Shown here piece after piece: positions 1 through 4,711 of a stretch of 7,167 bases of DNA. Under the pieces are notes generated by a model that saw only the letters and a list, made by a program, of their open reading frames with translations, was not told the DNA's origin and did not search any database. The first letter of the stretch is position 1, and each line of letters starts with the position of its first letter. This stretch comes from an uncultured Bacteroidota bacterium (lineage in GTDB: Bacteria > Bacteroidota > Rhodothermia > Rhodothermales > UBA10348). Made by a program: the position numbers and the translations under genes. Location: contig CALBJU010000422.1 in the NCBI GenBank assembly GCA_937893205.1, forward strand, positions 1 through 7,167, written 5' to 3'.

Positions 1-353
1 TGTTCAGCCTCACGAAGAAGGTTTTTCGCTTCGCTCGGCAGTGCTTTTTCCAGCCATTGCCGAATGGCAGGCTCGGGAAGTGATCCGGTAAATTCGTCGA
101 CTACGACGCCGCCCACAAACATCTTCACGGCCGGAATTCCCTTGATTTCAAAGCGTGCGGAGATTTCTGGATGATCGTCAGAATTTACTTTGACGAGATC
201 CCACAAATCCGACTGCTCACCGGCCAGTTTCTCGATCACTGGACCGAGCACGCGGCACGGCCCACACCACGGAGCCCAAAAATCGACCACTACGGGCTTT
301 TTGTGGCTCGCCTCGATTACTTCTTCTTCAAACCTTTGAACCTCGAATCCCAT
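1..353 (-). CDS. Thioredoxin-domain protein, probably the N-terminal part of a CnoX/YbbN-like thioredoxin-TPR protein (cut by left edge)
   Basis: Reading the minus strand from ATG 353 gives 117 codons with no stop before the edge. The start is well bounded: an in-frame TGA lies directly upstream (356-354). The product has the thioredoxin fold landmarks: strand PVVVDFWAPWCGPC with redox cysteines 30 and 33, then LVKVNSDDHPEISARFEIKG, the cis-proline loop GIPAVKMF (Pro74) and the Gly at residue 90. A plain thioredoxin would end near residue 105-110. Here the chain continues as ALPSEAKNLLREAE, which resembles the linker between the thioredoxin domain and the TPR repeats of CnoX/YbbN chaperedoxins. 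The thioredoxin call is firm; the TPR extension is inferred, because that part lies outside the window. No signal peptide is present, so it should be a cytoplasmic thiol-disulfide protein. It is divergent from the lipoprotein gene at 456. Confidence 0.93.
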   Translation of the reverse strand, partial: MGFEVQRFEEEVIEASHKKPVVVDFWAPWCGPCRVLGPVIEKLAGEQSDLWDLVKVNSDDHPEISARFEIKGIPAVKMFVGGVVVDEFTGSLPEPAIRQWLEKALPSEAKNLLREAE

Positions 354-455
354 TCAGAGCGTAATTTTGATTTCAATAATCTTAGCAATTCTATACAATG
401 TTATACCATCAGTAATAAAAATCTGATCGGAATCACATTCTTAAAATCACTCCTC
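354..455. promoter_or_regulatory. Divergent AT-rich intergenic region, likely holding promoters for both flanking genes
   Basis: These 102 bases separate two divergently transcribed genes, so both promoters should lie here. The region is much richer in A/T than the flanking genes. On the plus strand TTGATT (367-372) and TATACA (392-397) resemble -35 and -10 boxes, but the 19-base spacing is long. On the minus strand a TATAGA-like box around 394-389 could serve the thioredoxin gene. No exact copy of the Bacteroidota TAnnTTTG element was recognised. Neither gene has a clear Shine-Dalgarno. The assignment rests on gene layout more than on motif quality. Confidence 0.4.
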
Positions 456-1586
456 ATGAGAACTCTTTCCAGATTCGTTGGATTCGGCACCATCGCGTTT
501 TTGTTTTCTTTCCTGCTTGGAGCATGCAATACCGGTGAGCGAACCGATTCGCCAGCAGCGTATGACGCATCTCAGGATTCACTGCGTTTCGAAAACGAAA
601 CCCATCTTCGAAACGTGAAACAGCTCACTTTCGGTGGAAATAACGCGGAGGCCTACTGGAGTTTCGACGATTCCAATATCATCTTTCAGAGTGACTGGAG
701 CGAGATCAACGATCAGGGATGCGACCAGATTTATGTGATGGACCCCACTTCACCAGGAAATGGAGAGGCATCCAACTATAAACTCGTGTCGACGGGCATG
801 GGTAGAACGACCTGCAGCTACTTCCTGCCCGATGGTCGTATTGTCTTCGGGTCCACCCATTCGACAGCCAAAGAATGCCCGCCTACCGCCATGTTCGAGC
901 AGGGGCGCTATGTCTGGCCGATCTACGAATCATACGATATATATATAGCGAACGGTGACGGATCGGGTATCGAACGGTTAATCGGGGGTGAGGGATACGA
1001 TGCGGAGGCCACCGTTTCGCCAGACGGCAAGTACATCATCTTCACGTCTACCCGCTCCGGTGACCTGGAATTGTGGCGTTTTGAAATTGAGACCGGAGAT
1101 GTGCTCCAACTGACTGACACGCTGGGATATGATGGCGGTGCATTTTTCTCCAGAGACTCAAGTCAGATTGTCTGGCGCGCATCCCGACCCGAAGGCGAAG
1201 AGGCTGAATTGTATCGGGGCCTCCTGGAAGACGGTTTTGTCGAGCCGGCAGCGCTGAATCTGTACGTGGCAAATATTGACGGCAGCAATGCTCGACAGGT
1301 AACCGATCTACCGGGAGCGAACTGGGCGCCGTTCTTCCACCCATCTGGCGAGCAGATTATCTTCACGACCAACCATCACTCGATGGAGCAAGGGGGCAGG
1401 TTGTTCGATCTTTTCCTTATCAATACCGATGGAACGGGACTTGAGCAAGTGACCTATTCAGGCACCTTTGACGCGTTCCCGATGTTCTCATTTGATGGCA
1501 CAAGGATCGCGTTTTCCAGCAACCGAAATGTGGCCAGAACCGAGACCAGAGACACCAACGTTTTCGTGGCTGAATGGGTGGACTAA
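456..1586 (+). CDS. TolB/PD40-like beta-propeller lipoprotein
   Basis: The product is 376 residues. ATG 456 is chosen because it begins a lipoprotein signal peptide: positive N-terminus (MRTLSRF), hydrophobic core, then lipobox LGAC with the lipidated cysteine at 24. The frame is open further upstream to 171, but that part is antisense to the thioredoxin gene. The mature part holds WD40-like (PD40) repeats of the form SPDGKYIIFTSTRSGDLELW, seen near residues 57-97, 123-170, 182-222, 226-280, 288-330 and 340-372, which fits a six-bladed propeller. Conserved-looking blocks include GCDQIYVMD, RTTCSYFLPDG, GYDAEATVSPDG, GYDGGAFFS and APFFHPSG. These match a family of propeller lipoproteins I recall from Bacteroidota and Gemmatimonadota. 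Three non-lipobox cysteines (89, 120, 141) cluster in the first blades. It probably sits lipid-anchored in the envelope. Its ligand is unknown, and no Tol-Pal genes are nearby, so a TolB role is not supported. A terminator-like hairpin follows. Confidence 0.92.
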   Translation: MRTLSRFVGFGTIAFLFSFLLGACNTGERTDSPAAYDASQDSLRFENETHLRNVKQLTFGGNNAEAYWSFDDSNIIFQSDWSEINDQGCDQIYVMDPTSPGNGEASNYKLVSTGMGRTTCSYFLPDGRIVFGSTHSTAKECPPTAMFEQGRYVWPIYESYDIYIANGDGSGIERLIGGEGYDAEATVSPDGKYIIFTSTRSGDLELWRFEIETGDVLQLTDTLGYDGGAFFSRDSSQIVWRASRPEGEEAELYRGLLEDGFVEPAALNLYVANIDGSNARQVTDLPGANWAPFFHPSGEQIIFTTNHHSMEQGGRLFDLFLINTDGTGLEQVTYSGTFDAFPMFSFDGTRIAFSSNRNVARTETRDTNVFVAEWVD

Positions 1587-1638
1587 TGTCCAGGTCGTTC
1601 CGGATGTGTGAGATCAGTTGCGGAAGTGCAAAAAAAGC

Positions 1639-1686
1639 CTTTTTATGCACAATCTCCTGTGCATCTGAAAAAGTTAATTTTTTTTT
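1639..1686 (+). terminator. Probable intrinsic terminator of the PD40 lipoprotein gene
   Basis: A 7-bp perfect stem, ATGCACA (1645-1651) with TGTGCAT (1658-1664), encloses a 6-base loop (ATCTCC). The stem extends outward through CTTTTT (1639-1644) pairing with AAAAAG (1668-1673), leaving CTG (1665-1667) as a 3-base bulge. A run of nine T (1678-1686) follows after TTAA. It lies 52 bases past the TAA of the lipoprotein gene and on the right strand. The bulge and the four bases between stem and T-run make it imperfect. Confidence 0.65.
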
Positions 1687-1699
1687 CAGGCGTAGTGCA

Positions 1700-1713
1700 A
1701 ATAACGGGTTATT
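1700..1713. repeat. Short palindrome AATAAC-GG-GTTATT
   Basis: Two perfect 6-base arms are separated by GG. An alternative pairing also exists: ATAACG (1701-1706) with CGTTAT (1717-1722). It sits between the T-run of the terminator and the first readable codons of the FG-GAP gene, where an operator or promoter would be expected. No regulator can be named, and a palindrome this short may be chance. Confidence 0.3.
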
Positions 1714-1741
1714 ACTCGTTATCCGTAGATAGCTGAAGTAG

Positions 1742-1852
1742 ATAAACCTACCAACAGGTCTCGTATCTGCACAGACCTTCACCGACAGGTCGAACCTTCT
1801 CGACACACAGGATGAGTCGCTGCACAGTGCCTGGGGGGCGAGCATCGCGGAT
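1742..1852 (+). pseudogene. Start-less 5' coding remnant of the FG-GAP gene
   Basis: In the same frame as the GTG at 1853, codons 1742-1852 read LPTGLVSAQTFTDRSNLL and on through SAWGASIADV, directly continuous with the downstream protein. GLVSA-QTFTD looks like the end of a signal peptide with its cleavage site. SAWGASIADVDGNGLLD is the usual opening of the first FG-GAP blade, and the Asp encoded just before GTG 1853 is part of that blade's calcium-binding loop. No ATG, GTG or TTG occurs in frame here, and TAG stops at 1739 and 1730 close the frame upstream. The other two frames are also closed within about 20 bases. The protein-coding character is seen directly; loss of the original start and signal peptide is inferred. 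Confidence 0.7.
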
Positions 1853-3790
1853 GTGGACGGAAACGGATTGCTGGACATTTATGAGCCTGGCATTCTGTAC
1901 TTGCAGCAAGAAGATGGATCATTTGTCTCGTCACTCCCAGAGTTGGGGATTGAGTTTCAAATAACCCTCCAGGGAAACCTGCCGGTCGCCGCATGGGGAC
2001 GGGCCATCTTCGGCTCTGTCATGGCTGATGTCGATGACGATGGATTCTTGGATATGGTAGTCATGGATTTGGCTGACGACAGCAGTCACTTTTATAAAGG
2101 CCTCTATGGGCTCCGCCTCGAGGAAGCAGGTCCGCAGGTAGGAATCGTCTTCCGTGGGGAAGGACTGGGAACGCTCTTCGCTGATTTTAACGGCGATGGC
2201 ACGCTCGACCTTTTCTTTGGGGAAGAAAAGGGTCACAATCAATTATTTCTGGGCGATGGACTGGGTTCGTTCACCGAATTCACCACGCAATCCGGTGTCG
2301 ACAGCAGCGTTCAGACTTATGGTGTTGCAGCCGCAGACTATGACAACGACGGAGATTTGGATATTTTCATAGGCGCTTGCGCCCAGCTGGATCCGAGCAA
2401 ATCGGTCAATCTTCTCTTCAGAAACAATGGAGACGGGACATTTGAAGAAGTTGGGCAGCAGGCTGGAATAGATAATAATCGCGCCGCATGGGCCGTCTCC
2501 TGGCTCGACTACGATCACGACGGATACCTCGATGTCTACGTCGCCAATATGCTGGTTCTGGACGGGAGATCGGGAGAAAATCTGCTCTACCACAATAATG
2601 GTGACGGCACCTTTACGGATGTCGCGGCCCTCGCGGGAGTTGCTGGGGATTCGTCGAGTCTGAGTTTTGGCGCATCGGTTGCAGACTTCAACAATGACGG
2701 ATTCGACGATATTTATGTAGCAAACGGAATTGCTCCGCCGAATGTGTACATCAATAATGGTGACGGCACATTCACAGATCGATATTCCACATCGGGACTG
2801 AGCGACGTTTTTCAAAACATTTCCATCGCTGTCGCAGATCTGAACGACGATGGCTGGATCGATTTTTTCACCGGAGCAGATCGAAACCCGTACAGTCGAA
2901 TTTTCATGAACGACGGCGGTACAAATGGATTTCTGAAAATAATCCACATTCAGCCCGCGCCGAACAAAATGGCGATAGGCGCTCGATTGGAGCTCTGGAA
3001 TGAAGGAGTGCCCCAGACCCGTCTTATCACCTCCGGCGACGGATTCACGAGTCAAAACATGGCTCATGGCGCACATTTCGGGATCGGAACGGTTGATACG
3101 GCAGACTCCCTCGTCGTACGCTGGCCAGACGGGAGTCGCGACGTGTGGGTGGACGTAGTAAGAGATCAAACTCTATGGCTGGAAAAAGGAGGAAGCACCA
3201 ATCGACCTCCCAGTACTTTCAGAGCATTCGATGGAATCATCGGCAAAACTGGATCGCACCCAGTCTGGGTTGCGATGTGGGATGAATCCGTTGATCCAGA
3301 AGGGCAGCCCATCTTTTACCGGGTGGCCTTCAGGGCACCCAGCGGCGAAATTGTTCACGTCAGCGATCCTCTCACAGAACTCACCTACTCGGCTGATTTG
3401 CCGACAAACGCGCAAGGGCTGTACACGTTTGCAGTTACTGCCTCTGACGGTGTGCATATTCGACGCTCGACCAACATTGGCGACCCGTATCTCGAGGGAA
3501 CGGCAACCGAAGGCTCGGACATCCCCAGGAATCTCTCACTGGAAGCTCTCTATCCAAATCCAGCTTCCGGGCAGATCGTCATTCAGCTCGAGTCGAAAGA
3601 GTTCGGAGAGCTTCATTGGGAAATTCTGAACCCACTCGGGCAACGAGTTCTGGAGGGTGCTGGAGGCATGCTGCTTCCCGGATCCTCAGAGCACAGTATC
3701 GATACGAGTCGATTGGCCTCGGGACTGTACGCCCTGCGCATTAGAGCTGGAGAAAGTGTGATTACCCGCAGCGTCGTAATCGTACGTTAG
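1853..3790 (+). CDS. FG-GAP/VCBS repeat protein with ASPIC/UnbV domain and type IX secretion sorting domain (5' end defective)
   Basis: GTG 1853 is the first usable start and gives 645 residues, but it is unlikely to be the native one (see the remnant at 1742). Seven calcium-binding loops of the DxDxDGxxD type mark a propeller: one at the very N-terminus (cut by this start), then DVDDDGFLD 59, DFNGDGTLD 111, DYDNDGDLD 162, DYDHDGYLD 219, DFNNDGFDD 278 and DLNDDGWID 329. Residues about 370-432 form an ASPIC/UnbV domain (IGARLELW, ITSGDGFTSQN, HFGIG, VVRWPDGS). About 452-540 looks like an Ig/Fn3-type domain. The last 85 residues are a T9SS type A sorting domain: YPNPASGQ at 567, then DTSRLASGLYALRI and SVITRSVVIVR. 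Such proteins are exported by Sec, then moved across the outer membrane and often attached to the surface. Without a signal peptide this copy should not leave the cytoplasm. No internal stop or frameshift is seen. Its ligand is unknown. It converges on the REC-HPt gene with a 7-bp gap. Confidence 0.85.
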   Translation: MDGNGLLDIYEPGILYLQQEDGSFVSSLPELGIEFQITLQGNLPVAAWGRAIFGSVMADVDDDGFLDMVVMDLADDSSHFYKGLYGLRLEEAGPQVGIVFRGEGLGTLFADFNGDGTLDLFFGEEKGHNQLFLGDGLGSFTEFTTQSGVDSSVQTYGVAAADYDNDGDLDIFIGACAQLDPSKSVNLLFRNNGDGTFEEVGQQAGIDNNRAAWAVSWLDYDHDGYLDVYVANMLVLDGRSGENLLYHNNGDGTFTDVAALAGVAGDSSSLSFGASVADFNNDGFDDIYVANGIAPPNVYINNGDGTFTDRYSTSGLSDVFQNISIAVADLNDDGWIDFFTGADRNPYSRIFMNDGGTNGFLKIIHIQPAPNKMAIGARLELWNEGVPQTRLITSGDGFTSQNMAHGAHFGIGTVDTADSLVVRWPDGSRDVWVDVVRDQTLWLEKGGSTNRPPSTFRAFDGIIGKTGSHPVWVAMWDESVDPEGQPIFYRVAFRAPSGEIVHVSDPLTELTYSADLPTNAQGLYTFAVTASDGVHIRRSTNIGDPYLEGTATEGSDIPRNLSLEALYPNPASGQIVIQLESKEFGELHWEILNPLGQRVLEGAGGMLLPGSSEHSIDTSRLASGLYALRIRAGESVITRSVVIVR

Positions 3791-3797
3791 GATGGAG

Positions 3798-4256
3798 CTA
3801 GGATGGATCCTGTCTGGGCTCTTTTTGGAAGCCACCCAGCTCTTGTCTGACCTGATTCAGGGCACCCTCAAAACGGCTGAGCTTCAGCTGTACTTCTTCC
3901 AGGTTATCCAGTAGGCAGCTCTTTTCCATTTCTCCGCACAGCTCGGAAAGGGACTGGGCTCCAATCACTGCACTCGACGCCTTCAGTGAGTGTACTGCTC
4001 TACAGACCAGCTCAACGTCTTCTGATGCCAGTCCAGCGTAAATATCTGACCGGATACGGGATGTTTCCGAGAGATAATCGCGAATCAGTTCCTGGGTAAA
4101 CTCTTCGTCATAGTCTCCCATCGCGTCCAGAAACGTACTCAGAATAGAATGATTGATCACCACTGACTCGGAAGCAAAATAGGTCGGCTTCAGGAATCGG
4201 TTGATACACTCTTCAAGTTGCTGCGAAGTAAACGGTTTTGGAATGAAGGCATCCAT
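3798..4256 (-). CDS. HPt half of the split REC-HPt protein
   Basis: The 152-residue frame opens with MDAFIPKPFTSQQLEECINRF, which is the end of the receiver domain including its conserved lysine (Lys7). ATG 4256 is therefore the internal Met of an AGMD motif and not a natural start. Residues about 34-140 are a four-helix HPt domain, with phospho-histidine His89 in AVHSLKASSAVIGA and a following SLSELCGEMEK helix. In an intact protein this histidine would exchange phosphate with the fused or another receiver in a phosphorelay. It ends in TAG and is convergent with the FG-GAP gene. Confidence 0.6.
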   Translation of the reverse strand: MDAFIPKPFTSQQLEECINRFLKPTYFASESVVINHSILSTFLDAMGDYDEEFTQELIRDYLSETSRIRSDIYAGLASEDVELVCRAVHSLKASSAVIGAQSLSELCGEMEKSCLLDNLEEVQLKLSRFEGALNQVRQELGGFQKEPRQDPS

Positions 4257-4558
4257 TCCGGCATCGATACAATTTCGTTCATCCTGCGACTCCGTTCTAT
4301 AGCCGTGAGAGCCACGATCGGCACGCGCAGGGCGGGCCTTTCGAACTCTCGAATCTCGATTGTAGCCGAGAGTCCGTCCAATACGGGCATCATCACGTCC
4401 ATGAAGACGAGGTCGTATTTCCCGGTCAAGGCCGCTTCAACGGCTTTTTTTCCATTGTTCACGACCGCCACAGCGTGTCCGAGTCGCGACAACATCTGGA
4501 TTACAACCTGCTGATTTACCAGGTTGTCTTCGGCCACAAGTATGGCTTTGGTCGTCAT
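4190..4558 (-). CDS. Receiver (REC) half of the split REC-HPt protein
   Basis: From ATG 4558 the first 86 codons encode a standard CheY-like receiver: ILVAEDN with acidic pair Glu10/Asp11, phospho-acceptor Asp54 in DLVFMDVMMPVLDG, and Thr85 in VPIVALTA. After that the frame drifts into IERSRRMNEIVSMPEW and onward to 122 residues, which has no receiver character and is an out-of-frame read. The conserved lysine of beta-5 (KPF) is missing from this product, so on its own it should not work as a normal phosphorylatable receiver. No clear Shine-Dalgarno precedes the start. Confidence 0.6.
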   Translation of the reverse strand: MTTKAILVAEDNLVNQQVVIQMLSRLGHAVAVVNNGKKAVEAALTGKYDLVFMDVMMPVLDGLSATIEIREFERPALRVPIVALTAIERSRRMNEIVSMPEWMPSFQNRLLRSNLKSVSTDS

Positions 4559-4680
4559 TCTTCGCTTCAGCCTCTGATTATTAGTGGGGAACGGCTTTCA
4601 CGTATACCGTACCCACAGGCTGGTATCGGCGAAAAACACGAGGGATATAAGCGAATGGCGAAAATGGCCAAAATCCGCCC

Positions 4681-4711
4681 AAAAAACGAAGCTCACTGAT
4701 TTGAGCGTTTT
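4681..4711 (-). terminator. Possible weak terminator overlapping the ccmF stop
   Basis: Read on the minus strand, GCTCA and TGAGC form a 5-bp stem (plus positions 4702-4706 and 4691-4695) around a 6-base loop, followed by TTCG and six T (plus 4686-4681). An alternative pairs AAAACG with CGTTTT and leaves a 3-base bulge. The stem spans the ccmF stop codon and is short. The 134-base spacer 4559-4692 between ccmF and the REC-HPt gene shows no gene or other clear signal. Confidence 0.3.

Larger units (their letters stand above)
3798..4558 (-). pseudogene. Frameshifted response-regulator receiver-HPt phosphorelay protein
   Basis: The two reading frames at 4558-4190 and 4256-3798 are halves of one gene. 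The receiver half ends its homology at IVALTA (last matching codon 4303-4301). The other frame resumes with SQDERNCIDAGMDAFIPKPF, the normal end of the same receiver, so the shift lies between about 4303 and 4281. The span of 761 bases is one short of a multiple of three, consistent with a single-base deletion or a sequencing error; adding one base would give a protein of 253 residues. No homopolymer or slippery heptamer is visible at the site. Domain order is REC, a short linker, then HPt. An in-frame stop (TGA at 4600-4598) upstream of ATG 4558 shows that this is not the tail of a hybrid kinase in this frame. The partner kinase and output are not in the window. Confidence 0.8.

Noticed and set aside
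171..455. N-terminal extension of the lipoprotein frame back to ATG 171
   Set aside because: It is antisense to the clear thioredoxin gene, has no protein character, and would bury the lipoprotein signal peptide.
937..945. ATATATATA tract as a phase-variable microsatellite
   Set aside because: Only nine bases, and it encodes a conserved DIYIA block of the propeller; too short to claim slippage control.
1604..1741. Same-frame open stretch from ATG 1604 (42 codons) separated from the FG-GAP codons by TAG 1730 and TAG 1739; possible amber read-through
   Set aside because: The stretch runs through the terminator hairpin and T-run, does not resemble a signal peptide, and TAG is used as the ordinary stop for both the FG-GAP and HPt frames here.
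2243..3169. Long antisense frame of 308 codons
   Set aside because: It mirrors the FG-GAP repeats; the sense strand has unmistakable repeated DxDxDG loops and the antisense product has no recognisable domain.
4640..4675. GGCGGA/TTCGCC hairpin as a ccmF terminator
   Set aside because: The stem is short with a G-T pair and no T-run follows on the minus strand.
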